Source of the DNA: Opitutales bacterium
GTDB taxonomy: Bacteria; Verrucomicrobiota; Verrucomicrobiia; Opitutales; UBA953
Direction: 5' to 3'
Assembly (NCBI GenBank): GCA_016463705.1
Contig: JAEMQU010000005.1
Location: 1-64,000 of the forward strand
Length of the DNA: 64,000 nt
Shown in pieces: positions 45,482 to 54,627 of the stretch (its first letter is position 1; each line of letters begins with the position of its first letter). Both the position numbers and the translations under genes were made by a program. Below the pieces are notes generated by a model that saw only the letters and a list, made by a program, of their open reading frames with translations, had not been told where the DNA came from and searched no databases.

Positions 45482-46822
45482 TTAGCGAGCACGGTACAAA
45501 CCGTGGGGATCGTAGATCCACCAAGCGTCGAACGGATTAGATAATGAGGGTAGCTCATAATAGGGCTTACCACTTGCGTCGGCTTTAATCGAAACACCAG
45601 AGTATTCCGATTGGGCAGATTTAGGTAATGCAGCCGTGGGCGTAGGCACCGGCGCAAGCATATCGAGCACCGCAGTCTCTTCGATGCGATCCACGACGAC
45701 ATCGATCCATTTAAGTTCTTTCGCTTTCTCACCAAAGGCCTGCCAGTCACCGGTGGAGTCGTTCTCATACATCTTCTTAACAAAGTCATCCAGCGAGATG
45801 CCCATCTTCTTTGCCACGGGCGTCGCCATGCGTTCAAACCATAACTTGGTGAACTCAATCTGCTCCTTCAACACGGTCATATTACCTCTGACACTATTCG
45901 AGACCTGATGATGGAGAATGATGGTATTAGGATAGCAGAAAGATTTTTCGGCACACGCGGCAATCACCGCAGTCATCGACGCGGCAAAGCCCTTGACCAC
46001 CACATAAACAGGAGCCTTCGACGCCGTCATCGCCTTCTGAATGAGGTATCCCGCTGAAACAGATCCACCTGGGCTGTTATCGACCACGATAAAAATCGGG
46101 AACTCGCTGGATTGATTATTATAAAAATTAATGCGCTGGCTAATGTAGTCGGCTAATTGATCGGTGACTGCACCATTAAAAGTTATCCGACGATCGGTGA
46201 TATATAAAACACCATCAACGTAGGGGTCTTTTAAATATTTCGGTTTAACATTAGTGGCAATTTTTCGCGCTTCGTCTTCTTTTTGAAAACGATTAATTTC
46301 GTTAGTTAAGCGAGTCACCGTATTGCTCGCTTCTAATTGTAATTGTTTAGCATCCGCTTCGAGCTCACGAATTTTATTATTCTTTTCGATTAAGCGTGCA
46401 GTGGAGCGGGCAAGTTCGAGGGCGGACTGACGTTCGAGTTTCGTGCGTTCTTCTTCTAAAGCAGAGGCTTCGGCTGACGCTTTGGCCAAACGGAGTGAGC
46501 GCTCAGCGGACAGTTTCATCGCTTCGGAGTTTAAGGGCGCAATCTCTTCCATGCGCTTGGCTTCCTGGAGAGCAAGTTGCGCATCAATTAAAGCCTTCTC
46601 CACACGCATGCGGTCCACTTCCTTCATCTTCTCTTTCTGCTCAGGGGTTAAATCTTCGCGAGTAATCGCCGGACCCGGCGCCACCGTGGTAGGCAGCGAA
46701 GCGTTGGAGGAAGAAGGTGCATTCACGCTGTCGCCATTCGTTGTCTTAACGGGCGTTGCTTGGGCAAAAAGAATAGGCCCAACCAACAAGCTGAAGATTT
46801 TTAAGGAAGTATGTTTAGACAT
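45482..46822 (-). CDS. exported coiled-coil ClpP-like serine protease, paralog 1
   Basis: The 446-residue protein has a signal peptide (residues 1-22), a Ser/Pro/Thr-rich linker, a long charged helical or coiled-coil region (about 55-185) and a ClpP/SppA-fold domain (about 205-385). The predicted catalytic residues are Ser282 (GFAASMTAV), His304 or 305 (ILHHQ) and Asp359 (STGDW); VVDNSPGGSVSAG forms the oxyanion strand. The tail NPFDAWWIYDP (429-439) is shared with the next gene. It is not cytosolic ClpP, since it is exported and lacks the Clp-docking N-terminus. I start at ATG 46822, because an earlier in-frame ATG at 46888 would overlap the neighbour. It lies 16 bases after its paralog. Confidence 0.85.
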   Translation of the reverse strand: MSKHTSLKIFSLLVGPILFAQATPVKTTNGDSVNAPSSSNASLPTTVAPGPAITREDLTPEQKEKMKEVDRMRVEKALIDAQLALQEAKRMEEIAPLNSEAMKLSAERSLRLAKASAEASALEEERTKLERQSALELARSTARLIEKNNKIRELEADAKQLQLEASNTVTRLTNEINRFQKEDEARKIATNVKPKYLKDPYVDGVLYITDRRITFNGAVTDQLADYISQRINFYNNQSSEFPIFIVVDNSPGGSVSAGYLIQKAMTASKAPVYVVVKGFAASMTAVIAACAEKSFCYPNTIILHHQVSNSVRGNMTVLKEQIEFTKLWFERMATPVAKKMGISLDDFVKKMYENDSTGDWQAFGEKAKELKWIDVVVDRIEETAVLDMLAPVPTPTAALPKSAQSEYSGVSIKADASGKPYYELPSLSNPFDAWWIYDPHGLYRAR

Positions 46823-46838
46823 GTTTTTGTTTTTAAAA

Positions 46839-48002
46839 TTAGCGGTAAATGAATTCGGTGGAAGGATCGTAAACCCACCAAATATCAAAAGGGGTTAAGG
46901 GATTTAAAGCAGTGGTGCCGTTGAGACTATCGGGATTTAACTTAGCCAAAGCGGGAACCGCCGCCGTATTATTTACCCCTTCTTCAGTCATACGATCAAC
47001 CACGTGCGTGACCCATTTTAATTTAACTGCTTCGGTTCCTAAAACTTTCCAATCACCTGTAGAAACAGCGGCGTACATTTTGGCGACAAACTCATCGACT
47101 GTGATGCCCATTTTATTCGCGACCTTTACGAAAATTCTTTCGCACCAAATTTTAGACCACTTTAATTGCTGTTCTAACTGGGTCTGATTTCCGGAAAGCG
47201 ATGTGCTCGCTTGATGATGAAGTACAACCGTCTGTGGATAAACGTAGGACTGCTTAGCCATCGTGGTAATAATCGCAGCCATCGAGCCCGCATAGCCCTT
47301 AACCACAACATAAACAGGAGCCTGCGATGACTCCATCGCTTGTAGGATTTGGTAGCCCGACATCACCGAACCGCCAGGCGAACGTTCAATCACAATAAAG
47401 ATGGGGGCTGTTTTATCTAAGGCATTATAAAAAGCGATGCGGTCACACACAAACTTCGCCAACGTCTCATCGACGATTCCGTTAAAAGAAATTCTGCGGT
47501 CGGAAATACGCAAAACGCCTTCGGCCAGTGGTTCCAGAGGATACTCAATTTTTCCGCTCGTGGTTTCGACTACTTTTTTCTGAAGGCGGGCAATCTCTCC
47601 CATTTTTTCTAAACGCGCGTACTCAACGGTAGCCTGCGCATTGGCGAGTTTGACATCCGCTTCAAATTCTGCGCGACGGGCATCTTTTTCGCCCGAAGCT
47701 AGAGCGGCTTTAACATTGGCAATTGAAGTCTTTAAATTGAGCAGGGATTTTTCGGCGTCGTCCATCGCTCCAGCGGCCTCGGTCTTGAGTTGGCGGATTC
47801 GACTTTCTACCTCGAGTTTTTTAATCTCTTGATCGGACGCTTGTTTAGCCTGGCGGCGTTGCGATTCTACTAAATCTAAACGCGTGCGGACAATCTCGGC
47901 CTCGACCTCGATCTGGATTGTTTGCGGGGTTTTTTCAATGCGACGAGGCTGAGCCTGCAATGCAGTTACCAAAAGTGACAAAATAAGGGCCAAACGGGTC
48001 AT
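46839..48002 (-). CDS. exported coiled-coil ClpP-like serine protease, paralog 2
   Basis: The 387-residue paralog of the adjacent gene has the same architecture: signal peptide (1-17), charged helical region (about 25-145) and a ClpP-like domain (about 160-340). The predicted triad is Ser240 (GYAGSMAAI), His262 or 263 (VLHHQ) and Asp317 (STGDW), with IERSPGGSVMSG before it. It ends in TPFDIWWVYDP and seven more residues. The coiled-coil part is shorter than in paralog 1 and lacks the low-complexity linker. It is the first gene of the pair and is divergent from psd, 68 bases away. Confidence 0.85.
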   Translation of the reverse strand: MTRLALILSLLVTALQAQPRRIEKTPQTIQIEVEAEIVRTRLDLVESQRRQAKQASDQEIKKLEVESRIRQLKTEAAGAMDDAEKSLLNLKTSIANVKAALASGEKDARRAEFEADVKLANAQATVEYARLEKMGEIARLQKKVVETTSGKIEYPLEPLAEGVLRISDRRISFNGIVDETLAKFVCDRIAFYNALDKTAPIFIVIERSPGGSVMSGYQILQAMESSQAPVYVVVKGYAGSMAAIITTMAKQSYVYPQTVVLHHQASTSLSGNQTQLEQQLKWSKIWCERIFVKVANKMGITVDEFVAKMYAAVSTGDWKVLGTEAVKLKWVTHVVDRMTEEGVNNTAAVPALAKLNPDSLNGTTALNPLTPFDIWWVYDPSTEFIYR

Positions 48003-48070
48003 CGGAGGGTGACTCGTAAATTGTCAGATAAATGGTTCCCTTACACTCAAAAATTCGCAAATCTTACGGC

Positions 48071-48976
48071 ATGCAGCCGAATGACCCCATAACCTTCAAG
48101 AATCGCCACACGGGACGGATTGAAACCGAACAGGTCTACGGCGAAGCTTGGCTACAAAGAATCTACGGCAACCCCCTGGGGAAGGTCGCCCTGCACGCCT
48201 TGGTGAAGCGGTCGATATTCTCGCAAATTTACGGCTGGGGCATGGACCGTCCGAACAGCGCTCAACGCATCGCGCCGTTTATTAAAACCTACCAATTAGA
48301 TTCATCGGAATTCGCTGATGAAAATATTAGTTCATATAAAAGTTTTAATGATTTCTTTTATCGGAAATTAAAACCCTCGGCGCGGCCGATCGACCCACAA
48401 ACGGATTGGGCGATTCTTCCTGCGGACGGACGGCATTTAGGCTTTCAAGATATTTCGAAAATTAATGGTGTGTTTGCGAAGGGACAGACCTTCGATATAA
48501 ATAATTTTCTCGGCGATCAGGCGTTAGCGGAACGCTATAAGAATGGCGTCTTAGTATGTTCGCGCCTTTGTCCGGTCGATTATCACCGTTTTCATTTTCC
48601 CGTATCGGGCATTCCGACTGAGCCCACTTTAATCAACGGCTCGCTCTTTTCCGTAAATCCTTACGCGTTGCGACGTGAGGTGAGTTATCTTTGGCAAAAT
48701 AAACGTCAGCGAGTTTCGGTTGACGCGGGGCCGTTTGGACTCGTCACGATTGTGGCAATCGGTGCCACCAACGTGGGTACCATTGTTGAAACCTATTCTC
48801 CGAATTCTCCCGTGATTAAAGGACAAGAAAAAGGGTATTTCCGATTTGGTGGATCGTACATCGCTACCCTCTTTGAGCCCAATCGAATTCGTCTTGAAGA
48901 CGACTTAATTGCGGCGGGCGAAACCCAACAAGAGCTTTACGCAAAAATGGGGTCACGCTTAGGGCGATTAATTTAA
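48071..48976 (+). CDS. psd: phosphatidylserine decarboxylase
   Basis: Makes phosphatidylethanolamine from phosphatidylserine in the inner membrane. The proenzyme self-cleaves before a Ser that becomes the pyruvoyl group; here the site is RFGGSYIATLF near the C-terminus, a GGS variant of the LGST motif. Upstream motifs are FNDFFYRKLKPSARPI, PADGRHLG and CPVDYHRFHFPVSG. The start at ATG 48071 gives 301 residues; ATG 48032 is in frame but follows a TTGTCA promoter-like box at 48021 too closely. It is a type II-like enzyme; pssA is not nearby. Confidence 0.92.
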   Translation: MQPNDPITFKNRHTGRIETEQVYGEAWLQRIYGNPLGKVALHALVKRSIFSQIYGWGMDRPNSAQRIAPFIKTYQLDSSEFADENISSYKSFNDFFYRKLKPSARPIDPQTDWAILPADGRHLGFQDISKINGVFAKGQTFDINNFLGDQALAERYKNGVLVCSRLCPVDYHRFHFPVSGIPTEPTLINGSLFSVNPYALRREVSYLWQNKRQRVSVDAGPFGLVTIVAIGATNVGTIVETYSPNSPVIKGQEKGYFRFGGSYIATLFEPNRIRLEDDLIAAGETQQELYAKMGSRLGRLI

Positions 48977-48996
48977 AAGACAAAATCGCAAAGCGC

Positions 48997-49023
48997 TTGC
49001 CAGAAGGCCGTGAGCAGTAAAAT
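48997..49023 (+). promoter_or_regulatory. probable promoter of tRNA-Leu
   Basis: TTGCCA (48997-49002) and TAAAAT (49018-49023) are separated by 15 bases, shorter than ideal. Predicted transcription would begin near 49030, ten bases before the tRNA. The TTGCC core recurs at other promoters here. Confidence 0.4.
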
Positions 49024-49039
49024 CTTTAACACACAGGTC

Positions 49040-49120
49040 GCTCGGGTGGTGGAATGGCAGACACACCAGATTTAGGTTCTGGCGCCGAAAGGTATGCGGG
49101 TTCGACTCCCGCCCCGAGCA
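49040..49120 (+). tRNA. tRNA-Leu (anticodon UAG)
   Basis: The acceptor arms GCTCGGG and CCCGAGC pair perfectly and are followed by discriminator A; CCA is not encoded. The anticodon stem CCAGA/TCTGG encloses the loop TTTAGGT with anticodon TAG. The T-arm is GCGGGTTCGACTCCCGC, and a short class II variable arm is present. The length is 81 bases. It reads CUN leucine codons. Confidence 0.95.
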
Positions 49121-49220
49121 CTTGGTTTTAATTGAGGGGACAGGGGAAATTTGTGGAGGTAATTACATCACCCCTTGTCACTATGTCGCCTTGCCCACTG
49201 GTCCCCTAAACCAGTTCCCC

Positions 49221-49250
49221 TTGCCCTTTGGCCACAATTCTGACTAACAT
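49221..49250 (+). promoter_or_regulatory. promoter of the HAD-like gene, leaderless arrangement
   Basis: TTGCCC (49221-49226) and TAACAT (49245-49250) are separated by 18 bases, and five bases then lead to the ATG at 49256. The preceding 135-base spacer also has CCTTGCCC at 49189-49196, TTGTCA at 49175-49180, and AGGGGAC/GTCCCCT inverted arms at 49135-49141 and 49201-49207. Confidence 0.5.
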
Positions 49251-49255
49251 GACCT

Positions 49256-49825
49256 ATGTTTGAATGGTTGCGCAAAATCCTAGGCCTCCAGCCCAAGCCG
49301 TCCGAAGAAATCGACTTATCTAAGGCGCCCGATGAACCGGTGCCCGAAGAACGTGTCCCGGAAACCAGACCCGACCCCAATAGCCCATGGGTAGGCGTAG
49401 ATTTAGACGGAACACTCGCCGAGGCGGGTCGCTGGTTGAGCATGTCGCACATCGGACCCCCCGTGCCTCTCATGATGCGAAGAGTGCAGGCCTGGCTCGC
49501 CAAGGGAGTTCGCATTAAAATTTTAACCGCCCGTGCGGGTAATGAAGAAGGCCTGGCCGCTACCAAAAAATGGTTGGCTGAAAACGGACTGCCCGACTTA
49601 GAAGTAACTGACAAAAAAGATTTTGATATGATCGAACTCTGGGATGATCGCGCCATCCAAGTCATTCACAACACGGGTATGTGTTTCTTAGGCACATCGT
49701 ATTTTGCTCGACCCAAAGCACCGATTCTCTCGAACGAAATTCCTGATCGGACGTTCATCTTAGTCGGACAAAATCCTCCAACCGAGCCCGCTAAGCCCGA
49801 AAGCACCACCGAAAAATCTTCATGA
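49256..49825 (+). CDS. HAD-superfamily-like phosphatase domain protein
   Basis: The 189-residue protein shows HAD-type motifs: VGVDLDGTLAE (motif I, nucleophile Asp and second Asp), KILTARAG (motif II) and ELWDDRAIQV (motif IV). About 45 acidic/Pro-rich residues precede the domain and 25 similar residues follow it. The substrate is unknown; a small cap suggests nucleotides or phosphorylated small molecules, by inference. It overlaps the Rrf2-type regulator gene by 4 bases, so the two are translationally coupled. Confidence 0.72.
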   Translation: MFEWLRKILGLQPKPSEEIDLSKAPDEPVPEERVPETRPDPNSPWVGVDLDGTLAEAGRWLSMSHIGPPVPLMMRRVQAWLAKGVRIKILTARAGNEEGLAATKKWLAENGLPDLEVTDKKDFDMIELWDDRAIQVIHNTGMCFLGTSYFARPKAPILSNEIPDRTFILVGQNPPTEPAKPESTTEKSS

Positions 49826-50235
49826 AAGCCTCACTCAAACTTGAATACTCGTTGCGCGTGCTGGCTCAATTAGCTCGTCGCAATAAAGGTAACACGGTCA
49901 CTCGCATTGAAGAACTCGCGAAGCTCGAAGCCATCCCGCAGAATTATCTAGTTCAATTATTAAATGAATTACGCGAAGGTGGCTTGGTGGATTCACGTCG
50001 CGGCAAAACCGGGGGCTATCGGCTGGCCCGAAATGCTGAAGATATTTCGATTAAACAGGTACTCGAAGTGGTGGAGCCCGATTTAATTTCGACGAAAATC
50101 ACCCTAAAAGGGAATTCCGGACCCCAAGTAGCCAGTCTTTGGCGCGAGCTTTCGAAACGGTTTGAAAAATCGATGAATGGTTTCACAGTAGCGCAACTCG
50201 CCCAATCCGAAGCCAGTGGAGATTGGGAAATCTAA
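49822..50235 (+). CDS. Rrf2-family transcriptional regulator, no cysteines
   Basis: The 137-residue winged-helix protein fits the family pattern: LEYSLRVLAQLARR, then RIEELAKLEAIPQNYLVQLL and the wing GGLVDSRRGKTGGYRLAR. IscR- and NsrR-type members bind an iron-sulfur cluster through three Cys, but this protein contains none, so it is more like the cluster-free CymR type. Its signal is unknown. It is coupled to the HAD-like gene upstream; a coiled-coil protein gene follows after 12 bases. Confidence 0.85.
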   Translation: MKASLKLEYSLRVLAQLARRNKGNTVTRIEELAKLEAIPQNYLVQLLNELREGGLVDSRRGKTGGYRLARNAEDISIKQVLEVVEPDLISTKITLKGNSGPQVASLWRELSKRFEKSMNGFTVAQLAQSEASGDWEI

Positions 50236-50247
50236 CTTTTTACACCT

Positions 50248-50835
50248 ATGATCGACGAACCACAAAACACCCCCACCCCACCGCACGCAGCTAACTCTCA
50301 AGGGGTTATCATTTCCACCGTCGTGGTGCTCTTCATCGCACTCGCGGTGGTAATTTTATGGAAAGGGTTACAGTGGAAGGAAACTATTGAAACACAAAAA
50401 ACGCGCATCGAAGTTTTAGACGGTCAGGTCGCTACCCTCAAAACACTCAATCAAGATCAAGAAAATAAGTTGGCGGAAAATCGTGTAGCGATGGATGCGA
50501 AAGATGCCGACCTCAAGCGACTTAATGAAAAGCTGGTCCAAACTTTAAAAATCAACGAGGCCAATGTTAATGAGAAAAACGAGTTAGCCGATACGCTTAC
50601 TAAAACAGAAAAAACGCTCAAGGAAACCACTGAAAAAGTGACTCAACTCGAAACACAAAATGCGGAAACAACCAAAGCCTTACAAGCGTCCGAAGAGTTT
50701 GGTAAAAAATCTATCGCACAGGTCAATGAAGTGAATGGCCGCATCGAAAAACAGAACGCGGTGATTAAGGATCTGAATAAACAGATTGAGGTTCTCGTGA
50801 TTAAAGTGAATACGCCAGCTCCTGAAAAAAAGTAA
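50248..50835 (+). CDS. single-pass membrane protein with long coiled coil
   Basis: The 195 residues comprise a short cytoplasmic Pro/Thr-rich head, one membrane helix (about 20-40, VIISTVVVLFIALAVVILW) and about 140 residues of heptad-rich coiled coil with Lys/Glu/Asn/Thr bias. No family is recognised. It might be a scaffold or tether in the envelope. It lies 12 bases after the Rrf2 gene and 12 before mscL. Confidence 0.75.
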   Translation: MIDEPQNTPTPPHAANSQGVIISTVVVLFIALAVVILWKGLQWKETIETQKTRIEVLDGQVATLKTLNQDQENKLAENRVAMDAKDADLKRLNEKLVQTLKINEANVNEKNELADTLTKTEKTLKETTEKVTQLETQNAETTKALQASEEFGKKSIAQVNEVNGRIEKQNAVIKDLNKQIEVLVIKVNTPAPEKK

Positions 50836-50847
50836 TCACTGGATACG

Positions 50848-51267
50848 ATGTCACTTAAAGAAGAGTTCAAAAAATTCGCATTACGCGGTAATGTGGCCGA
50901 CCTCGCGGTCGGGGTGATTATCGGCGCTTCATTCGGCGCCATCGTGAAATCCCTGGTCGAAGACATCATCATGCCTCCCTTGGGATACGTGCTCGGGAAC
51001 GTAGATTTCTCTCATCTTTATTTCATCCTCAAGCCGGGCACTAAAGCGGCTGGACCTTACATCACCATGGCCGATGCCGAAGCGGCCGGCGCCGTGATTA
51101 TCAAATATGGCTCCTTCACTAATACGATCATTAGCTTCTTAATCGTCTCTTTCACGATATTTTTACTCATCCGACAAATTAACAAATTAAAGGACCCAGT
51201 GGTTGCCCCTGGACCTAGCGACGAAGTGAAACTGCTGACTGAGATTCGCGACTCGCTCAAAAAGTAA
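50848..51267 (+). CDS. mscL: large-conductance mechanosensitive channel
   Basis: Pentameric emergency release valve for osmotic downshock. The N-terminal amphipathic helix [14 protein letters not shown] and TM1 [18 protein letters not shown] are diagnostic, followed by EDIIMPPLG, the periplasmic loop, TM2 ([18 protein letters not shown]) and a C-terminal bundle helix. It is full length at 139 residues. Its stop codon is 2 bases from the stop of convergent queA. Confidence 0.96.
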   Translation: MSLKEEFKKFALRGNVADLAVGVIIGASFGAIVKSLVEDIIMPPLGYVLGNVDFSHLYFILKPGTKAAGPYITMADAEAAGAVIIKYGSFTNTIISFLIVSFTIFLLIRQINKLKDPVVAPGPSDEVKLLTEIRDSLKK

Positions 51268-51269
51268 AT

Positions 51270-52349
51270 CTACAGAATCAGCATTGCGTCACCGTAACTA
51301 AAAAAGCGGTACTCGCGACGAATCGCTTCGGCGTAAATTTCCTTAAGCCAAGGGAGTCCGGCCTCATCTCCAGGCGTTAAGAATGCCGCCACCAGGCAGA
51401 GCAATGTCGACTTGGGTAAATGAAAATTAGTCAGCAGGTGCTCGCAGCAATGGATCGTATCACCAGGCTTAATAAATAAACTGGAGCTGCCTTTATAATC
51501 ACCCGTTGGGAGATTTTTGAGGTCGGGAGTTTTTCTGATAAAGTCCTCAGCCGATCGCACCGTAGTCGTGCCCACGGCTAAGCGCGGTCGACGACTACGC
51601 AGAGCCTCAATTGTGCTGGCGGGGATTACATAGTCTTCGCTATGCATGACGTGGTTATTTAAATCGGGCGCTTGAATGGGTTGAAAAGTTCCCGCACCCA
51701 CATCCAAAATGAGATTAAAAGTCTCGTGCCCTTGTTTGGATAATTTCTCGAGTAGCTCGGTCGTAAAATGTAATCCAGCGGTAGGTGCAGCGACGGCACG
51801 GGTCGCCGATGGTTCAGCATAAACCGTTTGGTAACGTTCGTCGTCAGCGAAATCTTTTACCCCTAACTTTTCCCGAGCATCCACAATATAAGGTGGAAGT
51901 GGAAGCTCTCCCTGTTGTTGGGCGAGCTGTTCGACACTCATACCAGTGGGTAAATTAAAACGCACAATATAATCTCCACCCTGACCTACCGACACTACCA
52001 CAGCGTGATGTCCGTCTATAGTGAAACCGGCTTCATCCGAGGCGCGCTTTCCGGGGCGCAACATACAATGCCACTCGAGAGGTTGGGCGGTGGGACGAAG
52101 TAAAAGACATTCCACTTTTCCGCCTGTGGGACGGACGCCAAAAAGTCGGGCCTTTAAAACTCTTACACTATTTCGAAAGAAAGTCGTCGAAGGCGGAATT
52201 AAGTCAGGAAGCTCTTTGAAATAATGATGCGAGATTTTTTTGGTTGCGCGATTTACTACGAGCAATCGCGAGTCATCCCGCCGCAACGAAGGCACGGCCG
52301 CAATCCGCTCAGGAGGTAGATCGAAGTCCAACTCCTGCAACGTAATCAT
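51270..52349 (-). CDS. queA: S-adenosylmethionine:tRNA ribosyltransferase-isomerase
   Basis: Transfers and isomerises the ribosyl group of SAM to make epoxyqueuosine in tRNA wobble positions. The 359 residues have [22 protein letters not shown] at the N-terminus, [13 protein letters not shown] [40 protein letters not shown] and the C-terminal [17 protein letters not shown]. The start codon overlaps the stop of the YhaM-like gene by one base. Confidence 0.95.
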   Translation of the reverse strand: MITLQELDFDLPPERIAAVPSLRRDDSRLLVVNRATKKISHHYFKELPDLIPPSTTFFRNSVRVLKARLFGVRPTGGKVECLLLRPTAQPLEWHCMLRPGKRASDEAGFTIDGHHAVVVSVGQGGDYIVRFNLPTGMSVEQLAQQQGELPLPPYIVDAREKLGVKDFADDERYQTVYAEPSATRAVAAPTAGLHFTTELLEKLSKQGHETFNLILDVGAGTFQPIQAPDLNNHVMHSEDYVIPASTIEALRSRRPRLAVGTTTVRSAEDFIRKTPDLKNLPTGDYKGSSSLFIKPGDTIHCCEHLLTNFHLPKSTLLCLVAAFLTPGDEAGLPWLKEIYAEAIRREYRFFSYGDAMLIL

Positions 52350-53338
52350 TATTTAGTTTTCGGAGGAGTAATGAGCAACTGACCATCAATCGCCTTTAAG
52401 GGCATAAACTCAACACCCGGAGGGGCTTTACGCAACTCCTCTTCAATCGCTGAAAGTTTTGCATCTAAGTCATCAATCCGAGCCACGAAAACCGCTTCAG
52501 GGGTCGACGGGGTCTGACACGCACCATACTCGCGCATCGTGTGGTGACTGAGCAACACGTGTTCGACGCGTTCACGTAATGAGACTTCGAGTTGTACCTT
52601 AGCCGAATGCTCTCTCACGATAAAAGCTCCTAAGACCAAGTGGCCGTGTAAATTTCCAGCACGCGTGAAACCGGCGCGGGGCATACCAGGCTCGAGTTTA
52701 GTGTATTCTTGAATTTTACCTACGTCGTGCAGAATAATACTCGAGACCGCGAGAGAGTGATCCACTTTGGGATAAAGAGGCAGCAAGGCTTCGGCACAAC
52801 GCGCCATGCGCAAGGTGTGTTCGAGTAAGCCGTGGCGGTAGGCGTGGTGCATGCCGGTAGCGGCGACTGAGTCGTAGAAGCGCTCGCCGTGTTCTTCTAA
52901 AATTGATTCCACCAGGGCGCGCAAAGTCGCGTGAGGAATGCGTTTAATAATAGCGCCGAGTTCTTCGCGCATTTTTAGGGGATCTTGTTGAGACACGGGA
53001 GTAAGGCGACCCATGATAGCAGGGTCAGATTTTTCGGCATCAGCCAGAGCTGCGAGAGCATCGACACGGAATTCCGGGCGACCGGCAAATTCCCCCATCG
53101 TCCCGCCCACCTTCACAGGTGTACCAGGCTTTAATGTAGTGAGCACGGTTTTTAGAGGTGAATCAGAAAAGACACGTACTTTTACTTCGTCGGAAGCGTC
53201 ACCTAAAACAAATTCAAAATAAGTGGATCCGTTTTTTGCGGACTTGGTATTAATATCGCCCAATCCACAAATAGCCAAAAAACGATTACCTGTCGGCAAT
53301 GCTTTGCATTCTCTTAATGATTGGGGTGATTCGGCCAT
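52349..53338 (-). CDS. YhaM-like 3'-5' exoribonuclease, OB fold plus HD domain
   Basis: The 329-residue protein has an N-terminal OB-type nucleic-acid-binding domain (about 15-105, [20 protein letters not shown]) and an HD metal phosphohydrolase domain. The metal residues are visible in [30 protein letters not shown], and later HGHLVLGA and [11 protein letters not shown]. This order is that of YhaM/CBF1, which trims RNA and some DNA 3' ends. It is coupled to queA, a tRNA-modification gene. Confidence 0.85.
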   Translation of the reverse strand: MAESPQSLRECKALPTGNRFLAICGLGDINTKSAKNGSTYFEFVLGDASDEVKVRVFSDSPLKTVLTTLKPGTPVKVGGTMGEFAGRPEFRVDALAALADAEKSDPAIMGRLTPVSQQDPLKMREELGAIIKRIPHATLRALVESILEEHGERFYDSVAATGMHHAYRHGLLEHTLRMARCAEALLPLYPKVDHSLAVSSIILHDVGKIQEYTKLEPGMPRAGFTRAGNLHGHLVLGAFIVREHSAKVQLEVSLRERVEHVLLSHHTMREYGACQTPSTPEAVFVARIDDLDAKLSAIEEELRKAPPGVEFMPLKAIDGQLLITPPKTK

Positions 53339-53398
53339 GCACGCAAGGTGGGTAAAACAAGCGAGGGAGCAAATAATAATAATCTAAAACAGTCTAAA

Positions 53399-53415
53399 TT
53401 AACCTAATCGGTTAA
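53399..53415. repeat. 6-bp inverted repeat in the divergent spacer
   Basis: TTAACC (53399-53404) and GGTTAA (53410-53415) flank five bases in the 145-base spacer between the YhaM-like gene and the unknown membrane-anchored protein. It is an operator-like palindrome with no known protein. The remainder of the spacer is A/T rich, with TAATAATAAT at 53373-53382. Confidence 0.35.
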
Positions 53416-53446
53416 ATTATCCAACTAGACCCTTAATTGAACGAGG

Positions 53447-53474
53447 TTGTCTTCATCTAAGCTACGTGTAATAT
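53447..53474 (+). promoter_or_regulatory. promoter of the membrane-anchored protein gene, near-leaderless
   Basis: TTGTCT (53447-53452) and TAATAT (53469-53474) lie 16 bases apart. Nine bases then lead to the ATG at 53484, leaving a 5' untranslated region of at most about 3 bases. Confidence 0.6.
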
Positions 53475-53483
53475 CATAAACCA

Positions 53484-54563
53484 ATGAAGCGGTATCTATT
53501 AATGGGAGTAGTCTTATCCGTTGGAGCGCTCGCTTTATTATGGATCAACTATGACCGCGGATTAAATGAACCAAAAAACGAAGTAGCGGTTCCCCCAAAT
53601 AGCCCACGACCCATAACCGGGCTCATCCAAGAGCCGAAGAAGATTATCACCAGTGAATCACAGGTCAAAGAGACCATCACGCAACTCAGTCAGAAGGGTC
53701 TACCCCCTTTAACCAATCAACAGATTCAAGGCTATCTCACCTCTAACGATCGGGATGCCACCTGCCTGATTGTGGGAAGTCGTTTAAGTAAAAATCCTGA
53801 GTTATTACGTGAGGCCGTGGCACGTTTCACCGACAACCCCGTTGTGCAATTAGAGATGGCATTACACGGACCCACCCAAGAAGAAAGACAAGCCGCCCTC
53901 AATGCATTCAAAACACATGACCCGCAAAATTCGCTCTGTGATTATCTCGATTCGCTTTCGGCATTTGAACGCGGAGATTTTTCCCAAGCAGCGGGCGGAT
54001 TAATCCAATCACTGGATAGTGGTACATTGCAGGACTACTCCCTGACCTTAGCGTCCGGAACGGAAGCTGCCTATCTGTCCGCAGGGTATAACAACACCGA
54101 AGCTCAACTCTTCGCACTCTTTGATTCTACACAACGCAACCAAGACACGACTGGCAAGATGGGCGCGGTGGCCGATAAATTAGGCGAACTGCGCGATCAG
54201 TATATTAAAAATAATGATATGGATGCGGCTGAACCCACCGTGACAATCGGTTTAGACATTGGACAAAAAATACAGTCGCAGGAAAACCCGAGTTTCCTCA
54301 GCAGCTTAGTCGGTCTTGATATTGAAGCGAAAATCCTGAATCAGCTCGATCCCTCAACGCCGATTAATTCCGCGGGGCAAACCGCCGACGCGCGTTTAAA
54401 AGAATTAAATCAGCAAAAAAATCAGTTACAGAGTTTAGTACAAAAGGCTCAAGATCTGCCCATCAGTAAGATGTCCGACGAGCAAATGAAGGACTACACA
54501 CAAAAGTTGCGCAGCCAGGGGGAAGTGAGTGCCACGCAGTGGTGGTTAGACCAAAACAAATAG
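53484..54563 (+). CDS. membrane-anchored protein, unknown function
   Basis: The 359-residue protein has one N-terminal membrane segment (residues 4-22), probably an uncleaved anchor, and a long helical exported part. Short repeat-like helices (LREAVARFTDNPVVQLEMAL, ERQAALNAFKTHDPQNSLCD) suggest TPR-like packing in the middle; the end is a Gln/Lys-rich helix (ARLKELNQQKNQLQSLVQKA). I recognise no family. It appears to be a single-gene unit with its own promoter. Confidence 0.75.
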   Translation: MKRYLLMGVVLSVGALALLWINYDRGLNEPKNEVAVPPNSPRPITGLIQEPKKIITSESQVKETITQLSQKGLPPLTNQQIQGYLTSNDRDATCLIVGSRLSKNPELLREAVARFTDNPVVQLEMALHGPTQEERQAALNAFKTHDPQNSLCDYLDSLSAFERGDFSQAAGGLIQSLDSGTLQDYSLTLASGTEAAYLSAGYNNTEAQLFALFDSTQRNQDTTGKMGAVADKLGELRDQYIKNNDMDAAEPTVTIGLDIGQKIQSQENPSFLSSLVGLDIEAKILNQLDPSTPINSAGQTADARLKELNQQKNQLQSLVQKAQDLPISKMSDEQMKDYTQKLRSQGEVSATQWWLDQNK

Positions 54564-54593
54564 TTTTCTAGTATAACTTGATTAAAACGATGT

Positions 54594-54621
54594 TTGTCTA
54601 AGACGCCAAACTCTCTAGTAT
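54594..54621 (+). promoter_or_regulatory. promoter of the K+ channel gene, leaderless arrangement
   Basis: TTGTCT (54594-54599) and TAGTAT (54616-54621) are separated by 16 bases, with six bases to the ATG at 54628. The expected transcription start is the start codon. The -35 hexamer is the same as at 53447. Confidence 0.6.
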
Positions 54622-54627
54622 TTATCT

